A program made the translations under genes and the position numbers. Positions 25,640-38,798 of a stretch of 64,000 nucleotides of DNA are shown piece after piece. The number at the start of each line of letters is the position of its first letter. The first letter of the stretch is position 1. This DNA comes from Limanda limanda (Eukaryota; Chordata; Actinopteri; Pleuronectiformes; Pleuronectidae): assembly GCF_963576545.1 (NCBI RefSeq), contig NC_083651.1, forward strand, positions 13,811,124 through 13,875,123, read 5' to 3'. The notes under the pieces are model-generated. The model did no database searches, had not been told where the DNA came from, and was given only the letters and a program-made list of their open reading frames with translations.

Positions 25640-27003
25640 TGTATAAATAGGGCTGTGTCTCAAGTTTCCAGCAGATCATTGCTCACTCAGTAGCACTGTT
25701 ATTGTTGGTATCAACTGCATCAGTACTAAGTGAAAGTGTCAGGATTCAAATTGTTATTCTGAGCAAAGAGGGTTTTTCTCTGTCTCAAATCACGGCCAGA
25801 CTAAAGGTTTCTGAGGGGGCAGTGCATGGAAGTCTAAAACGCTTTGCAGAAAACTGAATCAGTTTATTCCGAAGCACGATCGGGCCGACCAAAAGTGACC
25901 GCACCATCAGAGGATCGATATGTCAAGCTTAGTTCCCTGAGAGATAGAAAAAGCAACTTCACCACGAATACAGAATTTGCTAAATAAAGGATGCAAGACT
26001 GCAATCAGCAAGAGTACTGTCAAACAGAGGACTGTGTCGTCTCAGAGGATGAGGAGCAGTTTCTGAACCACTTCTCGTGAGGGGAAACAAGGCCAAACAC
26101 ATGGGGTGGGCTATGAGATACCAGCACAGGGCTGTTTACTGATAAATCCAAGTTAAGCAGCAGAAGGGTCTATGTAAGGAGCCGAGCAGGAGAGAGAATG
26201 ATTCCTCGATGCATCAAACCGACAGCGAAGCATCGTGTTGGGAATATTCAAGTCTTGGGGTGTTTTCTCTACTCTGGAGAAGGACAACACCCTGACCAAG
26301 GAGAAGTTCTGCTCCATTCTCTGGCTTGATACACCCTCTGGTTTGCATTTCTGTGTAGAGGGAATCAAACTGAAGCAGGATACTGTCCGCAATAATAATG
26401 CGCGGATTGCAGTTATACCTGTGCAGCCTTGCTGATCAGTAGGTCAGGTGGGTGGGGTTGTAAAAATGTACATAACTGATTAACAATAGATGGGTTTGGG
26501 TGGGTGAAACAGGCTCATCCCCATGGCTTGCAAAGAGAATATCGTACATTCCTGCAACAAACGCTGGGAGTGTGCGTCTTCTTGGCAAGTTGGAGTCGCC
26601 TAAATCCTGGCAACTTGGATACCATTTGATTTTTGGAATGTTCCTGCTGGTGGTGGTCGCACAATTGGAGAAAACAATTCCTTCAGGTGGATGAGTCAAG
26701 CATACATGTGGATTAGGATAACTTCTGTGTTGATAGGTGCATCTCTAGATCCTAACACACCCCAAAGATTTGCAAGACCTCAAAGAGTCCTGACTCTGAT
26801 GGCCTTTCCTCTTCACAGTCACCTGACCTCAACCCCACCAAACACTGATGGGGGCATGTGAAGACTGAGAAAGCCAATCCTACGCTTGGTATCCTGTAAA
26901 TCATGGACATTTATTTATTATTTGTATTAATATTCAAATTTAAGATGAACGCAAAATATAAGTATCTTCACTAGTGGTCTCAGCCTTTTGGACGCCACTG
27001 TAT
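25640..27003 (+). pseudogene. Tc1-like transposon, degenerate
   Basis: The + strand shows broken Tc1 transposase sequence: a helix-turn-helix start (VILSKEGFSLSQITARLKVS, about 25746-25805), a middle region through about 26300, a segment like LKQDTVRNNN near 26370-26400, and at about 26818 the CACCTGACCTCAACCCCACC stretch that marks the third catalytic residue region of the family. The 3' end, CAGCCTTTTGGACGCCACTG at 26980-26999, has the form of a Tc1 terminal repeat followed by TA. Many stops and frameshifts make it inactive. I could not find the matching 5' terminal repeat, so the element is truncated or strongly diverged there. Confidence 0.8.
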
Positions 27004-27060
27004 ATCTCTGCTTGTGCCACCGTATGCATTAGATCTCTGTGTTAATCCCTTCATCGTGCA

Positions 27061-27083
27061 GTGTGTGTGTGTGTGTGTGTGTG
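27061..27083 (+). repeat. (GT)n microsatellite
   Basis: About eleven GT units. Confidence 0.95.
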
Positions 27084-28414
27084 AGCACCCATGTGTGCTT
27101 GTGTGCCTCTGTGATCTTGCTTTCTGTCTAAGCGCAGCATTGCAGAGCACAAGCTGCATACTAACCCAATCATTAAGACATAAATGAGAACATCAGAATC
27201 CATCTGCAGTCTCGCACAGCAGTCCTGAGAGAGAGGCGGGGGGAGGGAGAGAGGCGCGGGGAGGGCTGACCAATTTATCTTCAGTCTCTCCTTCCTCCTC
27301 TTCTGATGTTTGCATCTCCCCATTTCTCATTTGCTCTCCCACTTCCGTTTCTCTCTCTGACAGAAGCACATACTGTAGGGGTGGAACCTGGCCTTGTCGA
27401 CTGAACCAGACTCAGACTTTCTGCCTGTAGTTTTTAGTCTAATTGGAAGCAGCAAAGCGACTGCTACTCAGGTTTGGTCCAGACGATGTGACCCCATCAG
27501 ATTCTGCCATTGCTTTCCAATCCCCCCCCCCTGCATTTCAAACACTTGCCAATCCTGGCCCACTTTCTGATAAAGAGACAACGTCAGAGAGAACATGAAG
27601 GGATGGAAAGCTGGTTGAAAAAAAAAGAAGCTGGTTCAAATCCCCCTGTCTTGACTTGTTCTCCCGTCTAAAACAAACTCCTCTAGCACATTCATTTGCT
27701 GGAAATATTTTCAGAATGTTAGGAAATCTTAGAAACATGTAAGCACCCATTTCACTCCCTGTCCATGTTGTGCTCATGTACTGCTCTATTCATCGCGTTA
27801 ATCAAGAAGCAAAGCCTGTCTCATATCTACTGAGTTGGCAAGATTTGCGGGGGGAGGGGTTAGGGCCATGGGGGTGTGATGGACAAACCCCTTCAGTAGC
27901 AAACTGTATTCTTTGTGTGTAAATGTGCCCTAAGACAGCAGTATCTACTGAGTTTGTGCAAAATCTTGCATGCCTGCTGAAGATGCTAAAATCTTTATGG
28001 ATGGCCCCCGGACACCAACACGGGTAGAAATTCATCCAGTTCTGCCGATGGTCAAATTGCAGATCCCATGATTTAATTAGCAGCATTATTTATAGGATGC
28101 TCACTTGCACATATAAATTGTCTATCAGCAGATTCACCACACGTAGCACTCTCTATCAGTTAGGGGATGGCAGAAATTTGCAGGTTATTAAGGAGGACTT
28201 TTTCTTATCATTTTGGTTTCCGGCAAATGGCTTCCACCCCCCTCATCAAACTGCATTTACTCATTAATGAATGTAAACACAAACATAATTTACTGGTTTG
28301 ATGGGCAATAACAGTTTTTGTGTTGGTGTCTGTTTCAGTCTCACCCATTGAACACTGTAACAGTAACGTTCATTCTGTGTATCACAGCCTACACTATTAT
28401 CCTGTGTGACGGCC

Positions 28415-28500
28415 AGAATTGATAGCTATCAAATTAAATTCATGCAATCATACCACCTTTAATTAGAAGCTGCTTTTAAGGTGACGTTATTAACCCCTCT
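28415..28500. promoter_or_regulatory. Candidate intronic enhancer with a 14-bp palindrome
   Basis: TTGATAGCTATCAA at 28419-28432 is a perfect palindrome, followed by AATTAAATTCATGCAATCA and TTTAATTAGAAGC, which are homeodomain-like cores. No repeat similarity noticed. Confidence 0.25.
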
Positions 28501-29065
28501 TCAACAGCACTTCCATAATATTTCATTCAAACGTCTTTCCTAAAAACTATTAAAAACGAACACATTAGATCTGATAAACCATACAATGCACATAGCACAT
28601 ATGTTCAATGGGTCATACTTCACAGGTTTGACCACAGGGTTTGCAACCGAGACCGTGAAGCTTTTACTGAGATGTTTCATTGATTCCATTGTCTCATTCA
28701 GGATCCATCACCATCTAAGAGCTGCGCATGTTCATAAGTAAATCTGTATGTGCACCATCACTGACGTGACATTTTCATTATCTTCTCTGTCAAATGCAGG
28801 GATACATCACATTAATGGGTGGTAAGATGTTCGCTTGATTGAGACACATTTTAACTGACATTGAATCAAGTGACCTGCTGTTAAAAGCCGTGTCAGAATC
28901 AGCGACAACTTAACTTGCACTGAATAAATATATGTTAGGCTTATTAAAATACCTTCAGTGATTAAATCACAATTTCATAAAAAATTGTAATAATTACATT
29001 TAATCTGAGAATTATCTAATTCACCATTTGATTCACTATTCATTTTAGTTTTTATTGAGTCAGAG

Positions 29066-30091
29066 TGTAAGGCCCCAACCCCAGATAGGGGTGGAGGTTG
29101 TTATTTGGTACTGAAAACTTGAAAAAAAAGCAGGAATGGGTGCAAACTAATTTCATTTTATTAACACAAAGGTTCTACAACAGAAAGAAAAAATGATCCC
29201 TGGGAAATCCAACTAAACTCAATCATACTCGCAAAAGAAAACGGGAACAACACTTACAGCAAGCTGCCAACACATCTCCCGCCCCTTGGCTACTGACTGA
29301 CATTTACCTTTATAGCCTCGCCTGCCTGGAACATACCACATGCGCTGGTAAGTACAGGTTGAGCTAAACAGAAAGACAAGTAGAAAACACACTCAACATG
29401 ATGAAAACCAGACCAAGTTAGGACTTTGGGCTACTGCTGACCTCACAGTTCAATTTATCTGCAAAAATACAGCAGATAAATGCAACGCCTTGACTAAAAG
29501 TTATCCAATGCAGCACACTTCACCCATTCTCTGTCACCTTGAGTCTGCCCACTTCTTCCTTTCTCAGAGACCTGATCCTTCAGACCTGTTGTTACTGTTC
29601 CTGATCGACCTGCTGATCTGACCCCACATAGCTGGCAAAAACCCCCGATCGAACAAAGCAACATCACAAACATAACAAGATAAACTGTCAACACCTATTT
29701 GCTGTAAGAGAATACAACTCAGAAAGGATTATCTACATAATCTTATAGGTAATCAATATTCAAATAATAATCTCAGGACCAAATTTTTAATGTAATTAGA
29801 CAGGGCCTGATGAGAAAGGGAGAGAAAGATCCCTTTTCACACAGTGTTTCATTTATAATTTCTGTCACTTCCAACCAAATCTGAGGACATGAGGTTTCTA
29901 ATTTATTTCCACATTTGCACAGTTTTACCTCAGTTTTACTTGCACAGGAAAGTGAAACATATTTAGTAGAATGATACTAAGGAAGTAAGGAAGTTGGACA
30001 GTGTCAGATTTTACGTTGGTCTAACATTTATAGTGAACGCAGGTTAATTCACACTACGAAACCACAAACGGCCAGGGGCACCACCCTTACA
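29066..30091 (+). repeat. Possible solo-LTR-like or other terminal-repeat block
   Basis: Starts TGTAAGG and ends CCTTACA, a short inverted pair of TG...CA form about 1 kb apart. No matching flanking duplication is seen (TCAGAG against CAATGT), and no coding sequence lies inside. Weak. Confidence 0.15.
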
Positions 30092-30271
30092 CAATGTCAA
30101 CAAACCCTAACCCTGAACATTAGCTACAAGCTTTAAAAATATTTTAAAGAATTGCAGAACTGTTTTAACAGATTACGTTTGCTTCTACAGAATTACCTCA
30201 TTAATTATTTTTGTGTCAGATTTGATAAGGTTCAGAGTCAACCCTAATGTTAAGTTGGCCTAAGCACTGTA

Positions 30272-30442
<171 letters not shown>

Positions 30443-31655
30443 TACTAGCTGTACTTCACACTAGACTGTGGCTTAACCGGCCCGGACAAGATCTCCATTA
30501 TCAATACCACCTCAGTTGTGGTGACTCCTAATCTGATAATGAATCAGTGGCCTGTGCTGATTGTCTGCTGGGTGCCAGGAGACTGTGCGTACATGTGTCT
30601 GCATGTGTGTGTTTGTCTGTGCTTGTATTAATATCTCATGTTCCAGGCTCCTTGTTGACGGCACATAATTTTTATCCCTCAATGCATAAAGGATCTCTCA
30701 TCTCATTATGATATTTGTAGTGCCGTATGTTCTACAATAGCCTTTAAAAAGGCTTTATTCCAACACAAGCTATATTTCACAATCAACATTTAATGGTGAT
30801 GGCTAATCACTTGGCACAAATAAAAAAACATAATTCTTTTTCTTCCATTAAATCCATAATTATTAACACTTTTAGGAAGAAAACATTAGTAAAATTGGGT
30901 TTTGATGAGGAGCACTGAACATGGCTCTGCCTTTTAAATGACCCTGATTGACAGGAGCTGAGAATTTAACACTTTTTTTACTGTTTCTACAACACACAAG
31001 TCCCTTCATCACAGAGCTTTATTCACAGTGTTTTATTCTCCTAGTCAGGATTCACTAACACAAACAACACTGAACACAGATTAACGGAGTAAATTGAAGT
31101 GAATACATTTGGAAATCTTATATCCGAGGGAGGGGCTCTGCTCTTGGTCACCTGGCGATGAAACTGTGTGGTGTACTCAGGGCTTTTCCTCAGCTGATGC
31201 TGAAGCTGTGGGGTGCGCAGTGTTCTCATGTTCTCTCTCATCTGACGCTAAAACGACTGGGGTGTCTCCCTCTTGTACAATGTTTACCACAGTACTCACA
31301 AAATGGTGTCTCAAGTGTTGAAGCGCCACATTTATGAACTGCACCAGTGTCCTGGTTAAGGTTGGATTTGTGCAACAGGCGCACTTTGGTTAAGGAAGAA
31401 TTGTGTTTTTGATTAAGTGTAAAGAAAGATTTTGGTCATCTGCCTTCTTTTTTTTCGTCTCTACCTTTGCATAAGCTTATCAAAAATTTCACATGGATGG
31501 AATGATTTACTTTTTTTTAAAGATGTGAGAGAAGTAATTAAAGGAACAGTTTTATGTATTTGCCTGTGCACGTATATGTGTCTATTTGTCAAAACAGGCT
31601 GCGTGCATTTGACTGATGTGGCAGTAAAATAAAAAGGTATTCAACTTAAATGTAA

Positions 31656-31895
31656 TGTAAATGTAAATGTCTTTGTATTTATATAGCGCTTTTCTAGTCT
31701 TGTTCACTCAAAGCGCTTTACAGTACAGTTCTACATTCACCCATTCACACACACATTCATACAGTGCATCTATTCGCAGCACTTAGTTATTCTATGGGGG
31801 GCAATTCGGGGTTCAGCATCTTGCCCAAGGACACTTCGGCATGCAGATGGGTCAGACTAGGGATCTTCCACTCTACCCCTCAGCCACAGCCGCCC
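31656..31895 (-). repeat. tRNA-headed SINE-like element
   Basis: On the - strand it begins GGGCGGCTGTGGCTGAGGGG, contains TGCCGAAGTGTCCTTGGGCA, and ends with AGCGCTTTGAGTGAACAAGA followed by AAAAGCGCTATATAAATACA. This is a common fish SINE-like family and the most complete copy in the window. Confidence 0.75.
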
Positions 31896-32499
31896 TTAGA
31901 ATGAACTTAAACACTTCAAGGCCAATTTAGGCCATGAGCTGGTCGGGTCAGTGTCAACCATGAGTTATAAATCCTGTAAAGAACCTGCTGACACCACTCG
32001 CCCCTTCTCGTCTGTCTCTACCTCTTCCTCTCATTCACCCTCGCTCTGCATGCCTGTGTGTATGTGTGCATTTACCTGGGAGAGTGACAGAAAGAGAGCA
32101 AGCCAGAGTGATAGCACAGGGAGGCTAGAAAGAGAGCAAGCACAGTGCCTGTCTGAAGGTGAGCGCGTGTATCTGTTACGTCCCTGCTGGCAACCTTGCC
32201 CCAGCCCCAGCTTCCAGGCCATTTTTCACCCCACCGCTGCAGTACACACTGCAGAGGGCGACAAGGTGGGGGTGCAGCGACTGATCAGGGGGGTTGGCAT
32301 GGATAGCAGCAGGGCAGATAGCGGGCGCTGCAAAGAGAATGGGATTTTGCTGTTTATAGGGGGATAGTTGTCTGTTGCTGGGATTGCTTGCATTATTGAA
32401 CAGGCTTGCATTGCCAGGGAACCGAGTTGAAAACCGAGCTGCAGGTGCACGCACATGCACACAACCGCGGCCTGATGGAGCTAACAGCGGCTTGGCAGC

Positions 32500-32640
32500 G
32501 GTGGGTGTTGATTCATCACGCTCGCTCAGTAGGCTCATCTTGCTGATAATTATCTTTGGCAAATTAATTATCAGTGTAAGTGTCAGCGTGACAGGGCCGA
32601 TGAATTACATCCAGATAACCTTGATTAATACAACAAAGTG
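32500..32640. promoter_or_regulatory. Candidate intronic enhancer with GATAATTATC palindrome
   Basis: GATAATTATC at 32545-32554 is a perfect palindrome, followed by TTTGGCAAATTAATTATCAG, CCGATGAATTACATCC and CTTGATTAATAC. Several TAAT cores lie within 100 bp. Confidence 0.28.
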
Positions 32641-32924
32641 AGTTATGGGGCAAATGTTTTGTGTGTGTGGAAGTGCTCCATGTAGAAAATGTCCCATCCC
32701 TTCTTCATCCATCTCAATCCTCACGTCCGTAATTCCTCACTGTCGTACCTCGCTCCACCGCTGCCTCCGTCTCTCTCGCTTCTCCTATAGAGATTTTCAT
32801 TTTTGTCTTCTCTTCTCAGTCTGACAGGAGAGCCGTCTGTCTGGAGTACAGAACTGGTGAGATCTGTGGACCATTAAGTCGTGCAGCAATGTGTGTTTAT
32901 TTTCATATTTAAGCCGCACCAGCA

Positions 32925-33030
32925 GTTTGGCTCTATTTATGGCAATGTTGGTCTGCGTCTTGTTATGTCCGGACTGAAATATCTCCAAATATCTCACAAC
33001 CACTGGATAGCTCATCGTTTGTTCAGAAAT
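32925..33030 (+). repeat. Dispersed repeat R3, second copy
   Basis: GGACTGAAATATCTCCAAATATCTCACAACCACTGGATAG and TTCATGGGGCCCAGAGGATAC are family words. The segment runs into the R2 copy at 33040. Confidence 0.45.
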
Positions 33031-33039
33031 TCATGGGGC

Positions 33040-33510
33040 CCAGAGGATACTTTAATCTAAAATGGTGGACATCAATTTAATACCACAACAAGACTTTTTA
33101 TAAGGATGTGTGGTACGTCACCACTTCCTCCACTATTTAGAAATGTAGTTATAATATCCTGGATGCAAATGGTGCCCTTTTGCACATTCGGAATCTGTGC
33201 AGTAGTGATCATGGGATGGAGCTGCAGTATCAAGGCCGAATAACATGCTTTCGACCGATCACTAGTCAATCTCAGCTTTGAATCAAGACCCCATCTTTAT
33301 AGCATCAAATAACATTTACATCCAAACTTATCAGGAAAATGTGTAAATACAACCGTGGGATAAGAACCACCGTAAATGGCAGAAACCATCTCTTAGGAGT
33401 AATGTGCTTGACTTTTTAGTTTGGTCCAAGTCCTATCCATTAACATGGAGGAGGCTTCACTTTTTGGAAGCTGTCATGTCAACAATCTTTACATTCAGCG
33501 TATGTACCAC
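33040..33510 (+). repeat. Dispersed repeat R2
   Basis: Collinear with 37130-37540. Shared words are AGTAGTGATCATGGGATGGA (AGGAGTGATCATTGAATGGA there), TAGCATCAAATAAC, and GGATAAGAACCACCGTAAATG (GAGATAAGAACAACAATAAATG there). Confidence 0.7.
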
Positions 33511-34096
33511 ACCAATGTTGGCATTCAGGCTCAAAGTGATGTGTCCAAGTACCTCCCAGAACAGTTGTGTGGCTGCACAGCCTCTTTGTCTTGTTCATTG
33601 TTCTGTATGATGAGGTTTCCTTTCTCGTCTGTGGCCCGGTTCCTATAAACGTTTTGAACAGGACGACCTGAAACTGTTCGTCTCGTAGAAGCCGGCGCAG
33701 GGCACCACCTGACACACTCTTTGAGGGAGTGAGCACCGCCAGCTTGGATGAAATTCATTTTTTCATTATTAATTCACTCACTGCCATGACCGTATGATTC
33801 ATTCATACATTTTTCATCCCGTACCGCAGCTATTCTGCGATTCAGTGCTCATTATGTATGTTTTCCCCTTTTAACTGCGAATCTCGTGACACCAAATAAT
33901 GGCCCCGGCAAAGGGTCTGGTGCACTTTGTTCCCTCCGTGGTCGCAGATCAACTTGTTTCCACATGTGTCCCTCTCTCTCTCACTTCCTATTTGTTTGGA
34001 TGTTTATGTTCACCTTTTAATTACCTCACTGTAACATTATTACACTCCTCTGTCCTTGGGCGTGTGGTAAAAACATAAGCTCGGTATTTGTTTTGC

Positions 34097-34098
<2 letters not shown>

Positions 34099-34125
<27 letters not shown>
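34099..34125 (+). repeat. (GT)n microsatellite
   Basis: About thirteen GT units. Confidence 0.95.
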
Positions 34126-34128
<3 letters not shown>

Positions 34129-35324
34129 TTGTCATGAATTGACCACAAACAGCAGGTGGCTCATTGTGAACACACCAGGTCTTATGTGTCTACACAGTCG
34201 TTCAAATGTAACATTAATGTAATTGAATAGGTGGCTCTCAGGGAGTTTGCATGAGTGCCTTCTGCTTCACTTCACTTTCAATCAATGTATTGTGCTGCGG
34301 CTTCAGTCTGCAGGCGGCCACGCTCGTCCTTTTGTTTGCTATTATGTTCTCATTGGCTCCTCTCATAACCGTCTTGGCTAAACCTGCCTGTTTATTTTTA
34401 CGTCTGCGCTGCTGTTTAGATCATTAGTTACGTTACATTTTCTCTGTATAGCTGCTGCCGACACCGTTTTGCATGCTTGCCAGGTGCGGCCCCCTGGCTA
34501 TGCTGAATGTACATTAATTCACTGCACAGCTCACACAAATGCACATACATGCTTACACATCACGGCCAATTAAATGTTATTGGCTTAAGTTAATATGATA
34601 GTTACCTGCAATGAAACAGCATTGATTACACGTTCACGTTCCTTGCAGGGTTTGTTTTTTCTTCTCTGTTTGAGGTCACGCTTGATCATACTCATTGACT
34701 CACCGACGTGTTTGGCCGCGCATGCTTGTTTGTTTGCATATGTGAATGTGTTTGTCGTTTTTCTGATTATGTTTAGGTGTAACCTTTGCTTTGCATTAAC
34801 CCGTTGTAGTGGAACTCCCATGGGGCATTGCTGCTGCTGCTGCTGCAGATTAAGGGGAAGTTTACATACCGGCTCCTGGTAAAGAATACCCTCTATTTGA
34901 CCCCTCACATCTCAGAGTGCCTAAGTGTCACTGGTTGAATGGATTGTGGAGAGCATGCAGAATGATAATCTGGGCTTTTGTGGACAATGTAGAGTTAATT
35001 ACATTTTTCTTCAGTGGACAGTATAGAGTGCAAAGGGCACACATCATTTTTTTTCCATAGAATAGAAATGCTTTAGTCAGCATTTGTGCATGGTTAAATA
35101 GCCGGGGAAACTTCCCAATATACAAAATCGTAACCACTTGTAGTTATTATTACATGCTTTGAAGAAAACTGGTGTATTTTGTATTTCTCTTTTCTTGCAT
35201 GTTGATTGTACAACACTTCTTACAGCTCCACACACATTAGCCTGTTTGTACATGAAGCAAAAGCTTGGATGATACAGAGTTCGGAACAAATGTAGAAAGA
35301 AAAATCTGTGTGTTTTCCTTCAAA

Positions 35325-35415
35325 AACACAATGAGTCTTAATTAGAATTCACTCAGATGTCATTGTTGCCTTGTGTAATTTTAATCCCATTGTCTCGGTC
35401 TGACACAACTTGAAA
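35325..35415. promoter_or_regulatory. Candidate intronic enhancer with SOX-like sites
   Basis: ACAATG, CATTGTTG and CATTGTCT (SOX-like) flank CTTAATTAGAATTC in under 100 bp. Motif reading only. Confidence 0.22.
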
Positions 35416-35754
35416 GTAGGTTATAACCGGGCTATTGTACTATACACTTTTCCAGATCTGCTGTTTTAAGCCGGAGATCGTTTAAATAAGCGGAGCAGAA
35501 AAGAGGATAGCCTGAATGCAGCGGAGCATTGAATGTCTGTGTGAGCTAATTGACAAGGTGGCTCATGAAACTGTATATGCATGTGTGCGGCTCTGCCTGT
35601 ATTTAAGGAGGTAGGAGTTGCAGCGAGTTGGAGGGTTTCTGTCAACAGTTTAACCACAACCACAAGTCCAGATTAAGCGTTAAAGACGACTCACTGACAA
35701 GGAAGGGCCATCCGGGGCTACTTAAGACCAATACCACAGGGCAGAGTAAGGCCG

Positions 35755-35815
35755 TTCATCAATTACAACCTTAATAGCCTAATTGTAATGAAATAATCCA
35801 ATCCAGGGGACAGCC
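35755..35815. promoter_or_regulatory. Candidate intronic enhancer with inverted ATTACAA/TTGTAAT
   Basis: CATCAATTACAACCTTAATAG and CCTAATTGTAATGAAATAATCC form an inverted homeodomain-like pair. Confidence 0.22.
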
Positions 35816-36044
35816 TGGTCTCAAGTGTGTGCATCACCAGAAGGTGAGGAAGACAAAATACTGAGTGGATATATTAAGAAGGGTCTTTATTGTAGAATGC
35901 ATCGGCTGAATATCGAAAGAGGTTCAAAATGCTTCCTCTTGCTTTGACCACTAAAGTGTTTCACAGCTGCTAAGTGAGGAGTGATGTTATCATCTGAAGT
36001 TTGTGTGTTTGTTACTTTGTGTGTCAGTAATAAGCATTACACAC

Positions 36045-36245
36045 AAACTATGGGATGGAGTACCACCACGCTTGGTGAAAGGATGTGGTATGTGTGGGGA
36101 GGAACCAATTTTTTTACATTTTCATTGTTTCTCAGATAATGATTCATCGATCTTGATTGAAATAATCAGGCATGTGTAGGGGACTGACATCTGTTCCGGA
36201 TCTAAATAAAAGTCTGGATCTCTCTGAGTGGACCTCTGATGTTTG
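36045..36245 (+). repeat. Dispersed repeat R1, partial
   Basis: Contains CTTGGTGAAAGGATGTGGTA, GATCTTGATTGAAATAATCAGGC and GTAGGGGACTGACATCTG in the order seen at 9585-10045. Confidence 0.6.
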
Positions 36246-37129
36246 CTGTGACAATATGCACAAACACTGTGTGACACCTGAGAGCAGACAGACTGATTTT
36301 CAGTTTAGTTTGAAGCTTCAGTGTCTTCAAGACCCTTAATCTCTTTAGATCATGGTCTTAATATACTCTTCTTGTCATCCAGTGTTTCTGCCCAAATTTT
36401 CATCGCCCCCACCCGTTCATATCTGTTCCCCTCTTTACGTTGACTTTACATAAATTGTTGCATTGCAATTTTCAATTGAGCTGGAGCATATGCTTTGGGA
36501 AATGGGGTTTTATGGCCACGTAGGAAACAGAATGAACAGCAAGTCCATATACATTTGTTCTTTTTTTTAATGAGGACAGTCTTTATATTATATCTCATTT
36601 ACATGTATTTACATTTATATGCCTTCATTATTTTTTCCCAGTGCAAAATTTTCCCCATGTTCATACACACGAAGCAATTTGGGATTCAGTTCTATTTCTC
36701 AAGGACACTTCACCATGTGGGCAGCAGTAATCAGGAATCTGCTAGCCCTATGATTATGAGCCATTATGCAAGAAAAAACTAAACACAGAAAATTAGGAAT
36801 TGTAAAACGAAAGCCATTTACTTGGTCAGAGGAGGTTTATATTTTGAATATGTCTGTGAAACATTTGTTTGTGTTCTGATGCATTCCTGTGCTGCTGTTC
36901 ATTTGAAGTCAAAACCTAATTTACCTGTTTTCTTGAATTTAGTAATTAAAGTTCTTCTCATGTTCATTGACTGCTTCACTATCACCAGAGTAATGATCTG
37001 AGTTGAATGCAAATTCCAGTTGGTTGAACTTTTTTCAATCAGTTTTTGGATATACTGTTAATTAATAGTTCACATCTACCTGCATCGATATTTCCCTTGG
37101 AAAATAATCCTCCTGTTTCTGGCAGGCTG

Positions 37130-37540
37130 TTATTGTAAAATATCTGAGACATGAACATTATATAAAAATATACAACCTGTCTCCACTACCTCCCATTGTT
37201 TAAAAATTAAACTAAAATGATCCAGAATATGGGCACCGCAGTCCAGAATCCGCACAGGAGTGATCATTGAATGGAGCTGCATTGTGCACGTCCATCGATA
37301 AACACAACGGACCAATTGTGATTCACTATTAGCTTGATCATCTTAGCATCAAATAACTAGTTGAACAAAAACTTTGTGTAAAACAGTTTAATGAATATCT
37401 CTGAGATAAGAACAACAATAAATGCCATCTTTGGGAAAATAAAACGTTAAGTGTGTAGTTATGAGCTATACTACATCCAGCCACCAGGGGGCAATTGAAA
37501 TGTTTTGGCTTCACTTTTGGATTCAAGATTCAAGATTCAA
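37130..37540 (+). repeat. Dispersed repeat R2, second copy
   Basis: Collinear with 33040-33510, in the same orientation, and ending at CCACCAGGGGGCAATTGAAA. A third, short copy lies at 24760-24850. Confidence 0.7.
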
Positions 37541-37645
37541 GATTTTTTATTGTCAAATGAACAGAGATAACATGAAGTAGTCACTGTCAATGAAATGCTT
37601 GGGTCACACACTCTCTTTAAGCAATGCTCAGTAATTTCAACCCAA
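37518..37645 (+). repeat. Retrotransposon tail-like fragment with GATTCAA repeats
   Basis: Three tandem ATTCAAG units lead into ATTTTTTATTGTCAAATGAAC and TGAAATGCTTGGGTC, a frequent fish repeat tail. It joins the AATAGAATAAA-type minisatellite that follows. Confidence 0.4.
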
Positions 37646-37647
37646 AA

Positions 37648-37742
37648 AATAAAATAAAAATAGAAATAGTATAAAATAGAATAAAAAAGAATAAAATAGA
37701 ATAACAATGAAATAGAATATCAAAAATTTAAAATAGAAAATA
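37648..37742 (+). repeat. A-rich AATAGAATAAA-type minisatellite
   Basis: Repeated AATAAAATAGAATA-like units, with no G or C apart from the single G or C per unit. Confidence 0.8.
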
Positions 37743-38798
37743 AAATATATACATCTAAATATATATCTTAATATATATCTTTACAGATTCTGCTGTGTCA
37801 TCTGACTTTACATACAGTTTGTGGTTATTAGTTGTAGCGTCACAGTGTCAGACAAAACAAACAGAGTAGTAGTGATTCTGTTGAAGTTAAATCCTTTACT
37901 CTGCCTGTAGGAATTTTGCCCCCCTCTGGCAATTTTATCTCACAATGACCTTGATAACAATTGTTTATCAGACAGCACCATTATTTTAAACTAGATTTAC
38001 TTTTCCTTGGGTCTTCTACTTTGCCGACAGAGCAGAATGAGCCTACAAAACCATGAGGCCTCTATTAGGACCCTCCATGTCCAAGCTCAATGTGTCAGAT
38101 AACTCTCTGACAGGAGGTACAGGAAAGCAGCAGAAGCAAGAGACGTTAAAGGAATTGAACGGTGACAGAAAGAAGGAGAAGAGAAATTTGAGAGCCGGCT
38201 GGCCGACCTCTAACACTGTGAGTCAGTGATTGAGGAGAGGGCAGTATTTTACTCTCTCCCCAAGCTGTTGAAAGAACGCACCAGATAGGAGAAAGTTATA
38301 TAAATGGAAGAAAGAGTGCATCTCACTATCTCCATCATGACACTCCTCTCCCTATCGCTCTGACTCGCTGCCTTGTTCTCCTTCTCTGAGATTTGACAGC
38401 CGGGTGATAAATTACTAGTCATGGTTCTACAGTAGACTGAAGGCTGCTGCAGCGGTGGGCTTCACTAACTGCTGCTGAGCGCTGAAGGACACAAATGTGG
38501 GGCAAAGGGCCGAGAGGAGTTGTGTTCTTTTGCTCCACATCTGTTGCACTTCAGACAGATATTATACGCTGACCTTTTTTTGTTGTAGTTTTATGGTCCT
38601 GGGTTCACCTATAACTTAGGTCCTAGTTTGTGTTAAACAGATGGGGAATGGGCTGTCACTTTTCTTCTAGGCTAAAGTAAAATCTCAGTATTTGTTGTAG
38701 GTGGCGTTCAAAGATAATCTCTTCAGTTGTGATGTTATTGATTATTCCGCTTTTGTTTTTTACCCCTGCTGAGGAGTCGATGTTTTCACTCCTGTCTG

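Noticed and set aside
26235..26694. Frames of 64-66 codons on the + strand
   Set aside because: They are pieces of the broken Tc1 transposase and its flank, not separate genes.
31951..32562. 128- and 138-codon frames on opposite strands
   Set aside because: They overlap each other, are rich in Ser/Pro/Arg, and match no family; likely chance frames in GC-richer intron.
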